From the NCBI RefSeq assembly GCF_938046015.1, contig NZ_CALIXW010000003.1:1-43733 (forward strand): a stretch of DNA of 43,733 nucleotides, given 5' to 3'. The DNA comes from an uncultured Porphyromonas sp. GTDB taxonomy: Bacteria > Bacteroidota > Bacteroidia > Bacteroidales > Porphyromonadaceae. The translations under genes and the position numbers were made by a program. The notes beneath the pieces were generated by a model, which worked only from the letters and a program-made list of their open reading frames with translations, was not told the origin of the DNA and did no database searches. Of this stretch, positions 1 through 7,058 are shown piece after piece; position 1 is the first letter of the stretch; the number at the start of each line of letters is the position of its first letter.

Positions 1-59
1 AGTGGCTAAACTTTTGCGCAAAAGATTAGCCACTTTTTCTGGGAAGATTAGTAACTTTG
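1..59. repeat. Dispersed palindromic element, copy 1 (HU promoter region)
   Basis: AGTGGCTAAACTTTTG (1-16) is followed by its inverted partner (17-39), giving a near-perfect palindrome centred on TGCGCA. A third, degenerate half-unit in the inverted orientation follows at about 43-59 (AAGATTAGTAACTTTG). The window starts inside the element, so its left flank is not visible. The same arrangement occurs at 23391-23470 in the opposite orientation. It lies just upstream of and into the likely HU promoter. Confidence 0.85.
52..59 (+). promoter_or_regulatory. Probable -7 promoter box for the HU-family gene
   Basis: TAACTTTG matches the Bacteroidota -7 consensus TAnnTTTG and lies 83 bp before the chosen ATG at 143. 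No TTTG is seen at the expected -33 spacing; that position falls in the palindrome at 1-39. The box is part of the third half-unit of the palindromic element. Confidence 0.45.
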
Positions 60-142
60 TCCTCGAAGCATCTAATACCTCATCGCAAAGCCCCTCCTCC
101 TTCCTTGAGGTTCACCTGAGGGAACTAAATCTAAATCATGTC

Positions 143-628
143 ATGGCCAACAAACCATTGCAATTCGTAGTCGTCGAGCGCAAGCTCAATGTCGGCAAAA
201 ACGCAGGAAAGCTCGTCCAGATCGCCAAGCCTACGGGCCGCCATCGCATCGACTTCCGCAACTTCTGCGAGCGTGTCGCCAAGTCCACGACCTTCAACCG
301 CCAGGAGGTCGAGGCCGTCCTGAACTACGCCACCGAGATCGCCAAGGACATCGTCGCCAATGGCGATATCGTCGAATTCGGAGATCTCGGCACGCTGATG
401 CCTTCATTCAAGAGCAAAGCCGTCGAGCAGGGCACCAAGTTCAACGCCAACGTCCACATCGAGAAGCCCGTCGTGCTGCTCCAGCCCTCCAAGAAGTACT
501 TCACGCTCACGGGTGTCAGCTACGAGCAGACCGAGGCAAAGCCCGCCAAAGCGGCCAAGCCTGCCAAGCCCAAAGCAAGCGAGTCCGCTCCTAAGCCCAA
601 GGACGAGTCCCACAACAGCGGACTATAA
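143..628 (+). CDS. HU-like DNA-binding protein with basic C-terminal tail
   Basis: This 161-residue protein belongs to the Bacteroidota HU-related family, nucleoid proteins that bind and bend DNA. The body (about residues 1-120) has the family's features: a beta-rich N-terminus (KPLQFVVVERKLNVG), helices around RHRIDFRNFCERVAKS, and the GDIVEFGDLGTL turn before a strand. The last 35 or so residues are a low-complexity Lys/Ala/Pro tail with repeated AKPAK, resembling tails of histone H1-like proteins. The reading frame stays open to base 2, but its upstream part lies over a repeat and the promoter, so the ATG at 143, where family similarity begins, is preferred. The gene stands alone on the plus strand and ends at a strong hairpin. 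Confidence 0.85.
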   Translation: MANKPLQFVVVERKLNVGKNAGKLVQIAKPTGRHRIDFRNFCERVAKSTTFNRQEVEAVLNYATEIAKDIVANGDIVEFGDLGTLMPSFKSKAVEQGTKFNANVHIEKPVVLLQPSKKYFTLTGVSYEQTEAKPAKAAKPAKPKASESAPKPKDESHNSGL

Positions 629-654
629 GGGCTTCGTCCTGCACTAAAAGCCCT

Positions 655-688
655 CGCCCCGAGCAGCCGTCCGTGGCCGCTCGGGGCG
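655..688 (+). terminator. Intrinsic terminator after HU-like gene
   Basis: CGCCCCGAGC (655-664) pairs perfectly with GCTCGGGGCG (679-688) across a 14-nt loop, followed by AAGTCTTTT. It may also serve the convergent gene ending at 722, since an A run lies on the left side. Confidence 0.8.
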
Positions 689-721
689 AAGTCTTTTAAG
701 TAGGTGGAGGTTTTTATAGCC

Positions 722-1402
722 CTAAATATTGTACTTGGGTTCGATGATTGGGAGCACCTCGGCCTTTAGCTTCTCGTAGTAGGGAAGCCACTCGTTATTT
801 GTCCCATCGTAAAAGCGCTCGTCGCACCAAGCGATCTTCTTCTCAAAGTTTGGGTCATTGCACAGTTTCGAGATGATTAGCCCTCGAAACCTTGCATCCA
901 AAGTCCCTGAGAGTATTCCCTTGTCAGGGTATTGCCAAGTTAACCCAGCTTCGACCAATTCATCCATGCGCTTGAGGACATTCGGCAGGTAGGAGTAGTG
1001 CTGTACGAAGTCCGCACCTTCGCCATTGATATAGCCGAGGTACCAGTTACAGTAATCCTCTATCTGTTCCTCGGTATCCATATCTGCCGTTTGATACTCA
1101 TCAACGAACGTGCTGTGACTTATTGTTGGGGTTAGTATTGTCCCTCTATGTGTCTGCCAAGGGAAAGGATAGTTCTCATCTGCAACCCTCTGTAGTATCA
1201 GTTCTACCTCGTCATGGGTAACCATAGCTTCTCTTGAGTTTATCCACCCCAAGTTGAGGAAGACAATCGCCCATGCGGTAGTTACGCCATCTTGGGGTAG
1301 ATAGTATCGTATTCCATCGGCTATCCGAGCTTTGTATCCTCTCGGCTTCAGGACCGCATCGATACGCTCTAAGGTGAGCCTTTGTCTCTCTGCTCTTTCC
1401 AT
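722..1402 (-). CDS. Hypothetical protein, 226 aa, atypical composition
   Basis: I do not recognise this gene. It encodes an acidic, soluble-looking protein with no signal peptide and no membrane segments. It is rich in Trp and Tyr (for example the YCNWYLGYINGE stretch in the middle and NNEWLPYYEKL near the end). The ATG at 1402 starts a short Arg/Glu-rich helix. By eye its DNA is clearly AT-richer than the neighbouring genes, and it is isolated between the HU terminator and a gap holding a decayed gene and a repeat array. This context suggests acquired DNA. Size and character would fit an immunity-type or phage-related protein, but no motif supports that and it should be treated as unknown. 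Confidence 0.7.
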   Translation of the reverse strand: MERAERQRLTLERIDAVLKPRGYKARIADGIRYYLPQDGVTTAWAIVFLNLGWINSREAMVTHDEVELILQRVADENYPFPWQTHRGTILTPTISHSTFVDEYQTADMDTEEQIEDYCNWYLGYINGEGADFVQHYSYLPNVLKRMDELVEAGLTWQYPDKGILSGTLDARFRGLIISKLCNDPNFEKKIAWCDERFYDGTNNEWLPYYEKLKAEVLPIIEPKYNI

Positions 1403-1511
1403 CTTATTTGATTCTGCTGATTGTTATGTGCGCTGTCTATCCTTTAGGCAGCGACCAAATCGAAGTTTCTGTTTCCTGCTGATGCGAAGATAGGGAAAGT
1501 TCCTTAAAAGG

Positions 1512-1840
1512 TATTGTCTTACAGGCTATGTGACGATACTTAATGGCTTCGTCTATGATGCCTATTGGGCGGAAAAGATAGAGCGTGCCTTTGGGCTACT
1601 AGATCAGCTCCAGCCTAAGGAGCTGAGTCTAGCTTCTACGCTATCAGTATACTCATTCTGCTGCTCCATCTGCCGCCGCTCTTATTCGTGAGGAGCAGAT
1701 ACCTTTGTGCCTTCGGATGGGGAGCCGTGCGCTATCCCTTCTATCGCTTCTTCCCTGCCATTTGTCTTGTTCCTGCTCTCTTTTTATTGATGCTTGGTGT
1801 CAGACTAGGCCAATATAGGGCGCTCTTTAAGGAAGCGTAG
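1512..1840 (+). pseudogene. Decayed membrane-protein gene (frameshifted remnant)
   Basis: Two overlapping open stretches in different frames together read like one broken gene. The first frame (about 1512-1685) gives a soluble stretch that includes AYWAEKIERAFGLLDQLQPK. The second (open from 1619, ending at the TAG at 1838-1840) gives two hydrophobic segments (AISILILLLHLPPLLF and AICLVPALFLLMLGV) separated by an Arg/aromatic-rich loop. A shift between 1619 and 1685 joins them. No convincing start codon or ribosome site is present. The parent family is not recognised. A chance open frame is possible. Confidence 0.35.
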
Positions 1841-1989
1841 GCCGGGAGTCCTTGGAGGGCATAGGCTAAGCGACTTGATGGCCCAGCTGCTTAGTTTGCT
1901 CCAAGGAGTGGGAGCGGTCTTTGCCCCTAGACCTTGCCTTGGACCCCTCATCAGAGCTCGAGGAAGCCGCTACGGAATGGGGGCGTGCT

Positions 1990-2077
1990 GAGGGATATCC
2001 GTCAGCGAGCCGAGGGTCGGCAGTCAGCGCCGCGAGGGATATCAGTCAGCACGCTGAGGGGTATCAGTAAGAAAGCC
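1990..2077 (+). repeat. Four-unit 22-bp repeat array A
   Basis: GAGGG anchors begin at 1990, 2012, 2034 and 2056, exactly 22 bp apart. Unit 1 is GAGGGATATCCGTCAGCG plus AGCC, unit 3 is GAGGGATATCAGTCAGCA plus CGCT, unit 2 carries TCGGC in place of ATATC, and unit 4 is truncated in similarity (GAGGGGTATCAGTAAG). The array runs straight into the terminator hairpin at 2073-2118. It belongs to the same family as arrays at 13071, 23647, 34778, 36368 and 43568. Confidence 0.95.
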
Positions 2078-2118
2078 CAGCCAGCTGTCGGACGATCGTC
2101 TGACAGCTGGCTGGGCTT
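2073..2118 (-). terminator. Strong hairpin, probable terminator of pncA
   Basis: A perfect 17-bp stem (2073-2089 with 2102-2118, core CCCAGCCAGCTGTC) closes a 12-nt loop that is itself self-complementary (GACGATCGTC). On the minus strand it is followed by TTTCTTACT, and it lies 64 bp after the pncA stop. Confidence 0.75.
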
Positions 2119-2181
2119 CTTGCTTGGGCTACAAAGAGGGGAGCTTGAGACTCCTTGACCTCTTTGCGAGGGCCTGTGGGC

Positions 2182-2724
2182 TTATTTCTGCTTCAAGGCT
2201 GCGGAGGGGATGAGGGGCTCGGGAGTGCCTATCCACGCGATGCCTTCGTCCAAGGTGTGGATCTCTGTCATCGAGAGCTGACGACGGATGTCCTGGATCG
2301 AGCACTTGACGCAGTAGTCGCCTGCCAAGCCCGCGACATCAATGCGGCTGGCCGCGATCAGCAGCTCGGGGATGGTGTCGGCAAAGGCACTATAGGAGTC
2401 GCGATGCTGCGACATTGCCTTGGGGATGTAGAGCAGCGGGATACGGTGGCTGCACTTGATGCGCCCGAGGAGTTCGGCCAGAGGTGGGTAGATCGCCGCG
2501 CCGTAGGTGTAGCGGACGCAGTGCGGGGGCCAAGGGCCGCCCATACGATCGAAGCTGCAATGGTCGGCAGGATGCTGGTCCATAGTCACGACGATAGCGT
2601 CGTAGTCCTGCTCGTGCTGCTCGACCCAGTGGGTCAGGAAGTCCATAGCTTCCGTAGCGCCAGGGACAGCGAGGCTGCCGCTGATGAAGTCGATCTGCGG
2701 ATCGATGATGAGGAGTACGTTCAT
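2182..2724 (-). CDS. pncA: Nicotinamidase
   Basis: Hydrolyses nicotinamide to nicotinate and ammonia in cytoplasmic NAD salvage. The 180-residue protein fits the isochorismatase-like cysteine hydrolase fold. The catalytic triad of the family is visible: Asp8 (LLIIDPQIDF), Lys102 (YIPKAMSQ) and Cys138 (AGLAGDYCVKC). The metal-binding cluster Asp49-x-His51-x3-His55 (MDQHPADHCSF) distinguishes nicotinamidases from other family members, and the WPPHCV and RDSYSAF segments match characterised PncA proteins. It is somewhat shorter than the E. coli enzyme. The ATG at 2724 gives a direct beta-strand start. It stands alone between two hairpins, so it is probably monocistronic. No promoter box was recognised. 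Confidence 0.9.
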   Translation of the reverse strand: MNVLLIIDPQIDFISGSLAVPGATEAMDFLTHWVEQHEQDYDAIVVTMDQHPADHCSFDRMGGPWPPHCVRYTYGAAIYPPLAELLGRIKCSHRIPLLYIPKAMSQHRDSYSAFADTIPELLIAASRIDVAGLAGDYCVKCSIQDIRRQLSMTEIHTLDEGIAWIGTPEPLIPSAALKQK

Positions 2725-2790
2725 GTGTCTTTGAGGCTGTAGTTAGGATTGAGTCTCCCCAGAGGGAGTAGGATATAGGAGGAGGGGGAT

Positions 2791-2841
2791 AAGCATACAG
2801 GCGGTAGTCCCCTCGGCGAGGAAACGACCGCCTGTATGCTT
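2791..2841 (-). terminator. Hairpin terminator after the carboxynorspermidine synthase-like gene
   Basis: AAGCATACAGGCGGT (2791-2805) pairs perfectly with ACCGCCTGTATGCTT (2827-2841), a 15-bp stem with a 21-nt loop, 19 bp past the stop codon at 2861. No long T run follows on the minus strand (it reads ATCCCCCTCC). Confidence 0.7.
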
Positions 2842-2860
2842 GGCTAATTGTCTGTATACA

Positions 2861-4054
2861 TCAGAGCTCGAGGTCGAGGTCAAATTGCTCGTGCCAAGGC
2901 AAGCCCTGCGTCATGAGCTGCTCCATGAAGGGATCTGGATCGAATTCCTCGACGTTGTAGACCCCAGGCTTGCGCCACAGTCCCTTGAAGAACATCAGTG
3001 CGCCGATGGTCGCTGGTACGCCCGTCGTGTAGCTGACACCCTGAGCACCCGTCTCCTGATAGGCGGCCTGATGGCTGCAGTTGTTCCACACGTAGTAGGT
3101 CTTCTCCTTGCCATCCTTGATCCCGCGGATGCGGCAGCCGATGGAGGTCTCGCCCGTGTAGTTCTCGCCGAGCTCACCGGGGTTGGGGAGGATGGCCTTG
3201 AGGAACTGGATGGGGACGATCTCTACGCCGTTGTAGAGGACGGGGTCGATGCGGGTGATCCCGATATTCTGCATGACACGCAGGTGCGTCAAATACTCCT
3301 GCCCGAAGGTCATCCAGAAGCGTGCACGCTTGATGGTGGGGTAGTTCTTGACGAGCGACTCGAGCTCCTCATGGTAGAGGAGGTAGGACTCACGTACGCC
3401 GATGTTGGGGTAGGTCAGCGGCTTGTGGATCTCCTGAGGCTCGGTCTCGCGCCACTGGCCATCCTCGTAGTACTTACCCTTCTGCGTGATCTCACGGATG
3501 TTGATCTCGGGGTTGAAGTTGGTGGCGAAGGCCTTGTGGTGGTCGCCGCCGTTGCAGTCTACGATATCGAGGTAATGGATTTCGTCGAAGTAGTGCTTGG
3601 CTGCATAGGCCGTGAAGACCCCCGTCACCCCTGGGTCGAAGCCACAGCCGAGAATGGCCGTCAGGCCTGCTTCCTCGAAGCGCTGCTTGTAGGCCCACTG
3701 CCAGCTGTATTCGAACTTAGCCTCGTCCAGCGGCTCATAGTTGGCCGTGTCGAGGTAATTGACGCCAGCCTCTAGGCAAGCGTCCATGATATGGAGGTCC
3801 TGGTAGGGCAGGGCTACGTTGATGACGAGCTCAGGCTTGAAGGACTTCATCAGCGCCACCAGCTCGGGGACGTTGTCGGCGTCCACAGCTGCGGTCTGTA
3901 TCTTGACGTTTTTGATCTCGGAGGCGATCTTGTCGCACTTGCTCTTGGTGCGACTAGCGAGCATGATCTCGGTGAAGACGTCACTGTTCTGCGCCACCTT
4001 CTTGGCTACTACCGTGCCGACACCGCCGGCACCGATAATGAGCACTCTTCCCAT
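2861..4054 (-). CDS. Carboxynorspermidine synthase-like reductase (saccharopine dehydrogenase family)
   Basis: A 397-residue NAD(P)H-dependent reductase. The N-terminus has a Rossmann motif GAGGVG (residues 8-13) followed by a nucleotide-binding SRTKSKCD segment. The central CGFDPGVTGVF and DCNGGDHH stretches, the overall length and the C-terminal region resemble the carboxynorspermidine/carboxyspermidine dehydrogenases of bacteria, which condense aspartate semialdehyde with a diamine in the alternative polyamine route. The family is often annotated simply as saccharopine dehydrogenase. The decarboxylase partner is not in the window. The gene is flanked by its own hairpin and a -7-like box, so it is probably a single-gene unit. 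The family is secure; the exact polyamine product is inferred. Confidence 0.8.
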   Translation of the reverse strand: MGRVLIIGAGGVGTVVAKKVAQNSDVFTEIMLASRTKSKCDKIASEIKNVKIQTAAVDADNVPELVALMKSFKPELVINVALPYQDLHIMDACLEAGVNYLDTANYEPLDEAKFEYSWQWAYKQRFEEAGLTAILGCGFDPGVTGVFTAYAAKHYFDEIHYLDIVDCNGGDHHKAFATNFNPEINIREITQKGKYYEDGQWRETEPQEIHKPLTYPNIGVRESYLLYHEELESLVKNYPTIKRARFWMTFGQEYLTHLRVMQNIGITRIDPVLYNGVEIVPIQFLKAILPNPGELGENYTGETSIGCRIRGIKDGKEKTYYVWNNCSHQAAYQETGAQGVSYTTGVPATIGALMFFKGLWRKPGVYNVEEFDPDPFMEQLMTQGLPWHEQFDLDLEL

Positions 4055-4164
4055 AGGCTAGGTCTTAAAAGTCTATATGATTACTGAATGTTGCACTCTG
4101 ATGTAGCTCGAGAGCGGTCTCCCCTTACCCATAACTTAGGGCTAAGGCGCTCTAGACTACGGCG

Positions 4165-4172
4165 CAAAGATA
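4165..4172 (-). promoter_or_regulatory. Probable -7 promoter box for the carboxynorspermidine synthase-like gene
   Basis: The minus strand reads TATCTTTG, matching TAnnTTTG, 111 bp before the ATG at 4054. No TTTG is visible at the -33 spacing. The box lies just beyond the stop of the FAH-family gene. Confidence 0.4.
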
Positions 4173-4183
4173 CGAAAAGTGCA

Positions 4184-4810
4184 CTACTTGATCGCGAGCT
4201 CCAGCACGCGCTCCTCCCCTAGGTAGCCCTCGAGGCGATCCCCGATGGCTACGGGGCCTGTGCCCGCAGGGGTGCCGGTGTAGATGAGGTCGCCCATGCG
4301 CAGCGTCTGGTAGCGGCTGATGTAGGCGATCAGCTGGTCGATGCTGTGGATCATATAGCTGGAGTCGGAGCGCTGTACCTCGAGGCCGTTATGCCTTAGG
4401 GCAAAGGGAATAGGGCGCTCGGGATAGCCGAAGGTCTCCTTGTCGATCCAGCGCCCGACGACCGCAGAGCCGTCGAAGACCTTCGCGCTAAGCCAAGGCT
4501 TCCCCTCCGCGATGGCTGCTCGCTGCAGATCGCGTGCGGTGAAGTCTATCCCTAAGGTGATGTGCTGGTAGTAGCGGTGGGCGAAGCGCTCGGCGATGCA
4601 CTTGCCCACGCGGCAGATCTGTACCACGAGCTCAGCCTCGTAGTCGATCCTAGAGCCCATGTCGGGCAGGAAGAAGGGCATACCCTGCTTGAGCAGCGCA
4701 TCGCCCTTGTGGAAGAAGAGAGGCTCGGGCTGATGAGGAAGATCTATCCCTAGGTCTGGCGCCTCGGCCTTGTGCTCCCGATAGTTGAAGCCTACGCCTA
4801 GGATCTTCAT
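4184..4810 (-). CDS. Fumarylacetoacetate hydrolase family protein
   Basis: A 208-residue member of the FAH fold, metal-dependent enzymes that cleave or decarboxylate 2-oxo acids such as acylpyruvates and oxaloacetate. The metal-binding pattern is visible as Glu58-x-Glu60 (DYEAEL) and Asp89 (GIDFTARDLQ). The TARDLQ motif, Lys110 (SAKVFDG) and the C-terminal GDLIYTGTPAGTGPVAIGD segment are typical. The substrate cannot be told from sequence; small bacterial members include acylpyruvases and oxaloacetate tautomerases or decarboxylases. Its start overlaps the rex stop by 4 bp (ATGA), implying translational coupling. Confidence 0.85.
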   Translation of the reverse strand: MKILGVGFNYREHKAEAPDLGIDLPHQPEPLFFHKGDALLKQGMPFFLPDMGSRIDYEAELVVQICRVGKCIAERFAHRYYQHITLGIDFTARDLQRAAIAEGKPWLSAKVFDGSAVVGRWIDKETFGYPERPIPFALRHNGLEVQRSDSSYMIHSIDQLIAYISRYQTLRMGDLIYTGTPAGTGPVAIGDRLEGYLGEERVLELAIK

Positions 4811-5481
4811 GCCTCGCCTTGTCCCTGGCGCTCGCCAGCAGCCTTCATCCGGGTGAACATGAGGGCGAGGTGTGCGTACATGGAGGTGTTCTGTACGACG
4901 ACGTCAGCTGGTGCCTGGATGCGGAAGGGGGTGAAGTTCCAGATCGCCTTGATGCCCGCCCGTACAAGGCGGTCGGTCATGAGCTGCGCCTGCAGGATGG
5001 GTACGGTGAGGATGGCGATCTTGATCTCCTCGGCCTGGATACGCAAGGCTAGCTCGTCAATGTGATGGACGGGGACGCCTGCGACCTCTGTGCCGATGAG
5101 CTCCTGGGCAACGTCGAAGCCTGCCCGTACCTCGAGCCCGAACTGATTCAGGCCCTTGTCCGCGAGCAGCCCAGAGCCGAGGCTCCCGACGCCGATGAGG
5201 AAGGCACGGTGACGCTGGGTGAAGCCTAGGAATTCCTCGAGGTACTCGATAAGGGCCGTCGTCTCATAGCCGACGCGGGTGCGTCCCTGGAGCTTGACAT
5301 AGGAGAGATCCTTGGCGACAAGTGCGGCATCGACGCCGACACCAGAGGCAATGCGGGGGGAGGATACATAGCGATGCCCCTCGGTCTGGAGGAGCTTGAC
5401 GAAGGATAGGTACCAGGGCAGGCGCCTTAGGGTGGGCTCGGGGATGGATCCTACCTTGTCTTTGCTTTCTTTAGTCTTCAT
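4807..5481 (-). CDS. rex: Redox-sensing transcriptional repressor Rex
   Basis: Rex is a dimeric repressor that senses the NADH/NAD+ ratio and derepresses fermentation and anaerobic respiration genes when NADH rises. This 224-residue protein has the usual layout: an N-terminal winged helix (IPEPTLRRLPWYLSFVKLL, then VSSPRIASGVGVDAALVAKDLSY) and a C-terminal Rossmann domain with GVGSLG at 97-102. The ending segment on domain swapping is typical (VVVQNTSMYAHLALMF). It overlaps the flippase gene by 11 bp upstream and the FAH gene by 4 bp downstream, so the three are almost certainly cotranscribed. I did not find a convincing Rex operator (TTGTGAAnnnnnnTTCACAA type) in the window. Confidence 0.95.
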   Translation of the reverse strand: MKTKESKDKVGSIPEPTLRRLPWYLSFVKLLQTEGHRYVSSPRIASGVGVDAALVAKDLSYVKLQGRTRVGYETTALIEYLEEFLGFTQRHRAFLIGVGSLGSGLLADKGLNQFGLEVRAGFDVAQELIGTEVAGVPVHHIDELALRIQAEEIKIAILTVPILQAQLMTDRLVRAGIKAIWNFTPFRIQAPADVVVQNTSMYAHLALMFTRMKAAGERQGQGEA

Positions 5482-7006
5482 TGGGCGTGCTTGTGGAGGC
5501 CTTGCTAGGACGCTTGAGGATATGATGGTATGCGTAGTCCCAGATGTAGAGTAGATCCTCGCGAGAGAAGAGCCACAGCAGCGAGACGTAGCTTGCGGCC
5601 ATAGTTACTCCGCCTAGAGCTAGGCGCCAGAAGGGTGCCCAGCCTGCCATGAGGAAGGTGTCGAGGAGCCAGACTAGGGCTCCAGAGACGAGCCCCAGGA
5701 GGAAGAGTGGGAAGAGCTCGCCGAGCTGCTCGCGCAGCGGGAAGTGAAGGAGCTGCCCCGAGTAGCGTGTATTGATGAAGAGGTTGAAGACCTGCGCTAC
5801 GGCCAGTGCCCACGCGAGCCCATAGATCCCCCCAGCCCATAGGCCGATGATCATAGCGATGAACTCGAGTACCTTGCGTGCGATGTCCATATTGAGGTAG
5901 AGGTCGCTGCGGCCCTTGAGCTGGACGATGTTCGCATTATAGGAGTTTATGGGGTACAGCAGACCATTGACGCAGAGGACCTGGAAGAGGGGGGCAGCCT
6001 CCATCCACTTCTCCCCGAAGAGGAAAAGGTATAGGGGCTTGGATAGGATGATCAGGGCAAGGATGACTGGCGTGGACAGCTGGAAGAGTAGGCGCTGGGC
6101 ACGGCGATAGCCAGCCTTTAGGCGCTCAATGTCGTCCTGTACACGCATGAAGACAGGGCTCGTGGTCTGAGTGATAGGATCCGAGAGGATGGAGACGGGG
6201 ACGAGCTCGAAGGTCTTTGCTTGGTTGAAGAGTCCTAGATCTCTCTGGCTAAAGAAGCGCGCAATCAGGATCGTCGAGAGCTTCTCATAGATGACCCCTA
6301 AAATTTTTGTTGCTGCGATGCGCGAGCCGAAGGCGAAGTGCTTCTTGAAGTGTGGTACGCTGAAGATCAGCTTGGGACGCCACGATGAGATATACCAGTT
6401 GACGATCATGAATGTAGAAGCCCTAGCTAATTCTTGGGCAACTAGGGCCCAAGGCCCATATCCTAGATAGGCCATGGTGCAGCCTATAATCCCGCCGATG
6501 AGTGCTGAGCTGGTACTCGACCAAGTTTGCGCACGGAAGTTCATATCTCGCCATATTAGTATCCCCTGAATTACTCCAAGGGAACCTAGAAATAGGCTGA
6601 GCGACTGGACGCGCATCAGTGGAACAAGGTTTGGAGCATGGAAAAAATCGGCGATCCAGGGGGCTGCGACGAAGATGATGAGGTAGCAGACGCCACTCAT
6701 CGTGAGGTTGAAATAGAAGATGCTGTTGATATCGCGCTCGTCGATTTCAGGTGATCGCATAAGCGAGGCTCCGAAGCCCCCATCCGATAGGACGCGTGCT
6801 ATGTCGGTCAGGATAGCCACGGCTGCCAAGGCTCCGAAGTCCTCTGGCGTCAGGAAGCGAGCTAGGAGCAGCATGACCGTGAAGCTAATGATACGCCCCA
6901 AGCCCTGCTGTAGTACTGCCCAGCCAAAGCCTGTCACAGATTTACGCTTTAAGGCCTCGGTGTCGTAGAGGATCTCCTTAAGTTCTTCTTCTTTGTTGCT
7001 TGCCAT
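5471..7006 (-). CDS. Polysaccharide flippase, WzxC-like (MOP superfamily)
   Basis: A 511-residue polytopic inner-membrane protein of the oligosaccharide flippase group (Polysacc_synt_3 / WzxC type) that moves lipid-linked glycan repeat units across the inner membrane. A charged N-terminal stretch of about 25 residues precedes many hydrophobic helices. The FLTPEDFGALAAVAILTDIARVLSDGGFGASL segment near residues 50-85 is a hallmark of the group, as is the FFSQRDLGLFNQAKTFELVPV segment in the middle. No glycosyltransferases lie next to it, so the glycan (O-antigen, capsule or exopolysaccharide) is unknown. It sits 52 bp downstream of yigZ and overlaps rex. Confidence 0.88.
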   Translation of the reverse strand: MASNKEEELKEILYDTEALKRKSVTGFGWAVLQQGLGRIISFTVMLLLARFLTPEDFGALAAVAILTDIARVLSDGGFGASLMRSPEIDERDINSIFYFNLTMSGVCYLIIFVAAPWIADFFHAPNLVPLMRVQSLSLFLGSLGVIQGILIWRDMNFRAQTWSSTSSALIGGIIGCTMAYLGYGPWALVAQELARASTFMIVNWYISSWRPKLIFSVPHFKKHFAFGSRIAATKILGVIYEKLSTILIARFFSQRDLGLFNQAKTFELVPVSILSDPITQTTSPVFMRVQDDIERLKAGYRRAQRLLFQLSTPVILALIILSKPLYLFLFGEKWMEAAPLFQVLCVNGLLYPINSYNANIVQLKGRSDLYLNMDIARKVLEFIAMIIGLWAGGIYGLAWALAVAQVFNLFINTRYSGQLLHFPLREQLGELFPLFLLGLVSGALVWLLDTFLMAGWAPFWRLALGGVTMAASYVSLLWLFSREDLLYIWDYAYHHILKRPSKASTSTPNED

Positions 7007-7058
7007 GTAAGCCTAGTATGGGATGCGGGAGCACGAAGCAGGGCCGATCGCTGTGAGG

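Noticed and set aside
1990..2077. CRISPR array at the 22-bp repeats (here and at the five other arrays)
   Set aside because: Units abut directly with no spacers of unique sequence, the repeats are degenerate, and no cas genes are present.
1934..2158. Plus-strand open frame of 74 codons
   Set aside because: It runs through the 22-bp repeat array and the pncA terminator hairpin; no domain or ribosome site.
2840..3775. Plus-strand open frame of 311 codons
   Set aside because: It lies opposite the carboxynorspermidine synthase-like gene, which has clear motifs; the plus frame has none.
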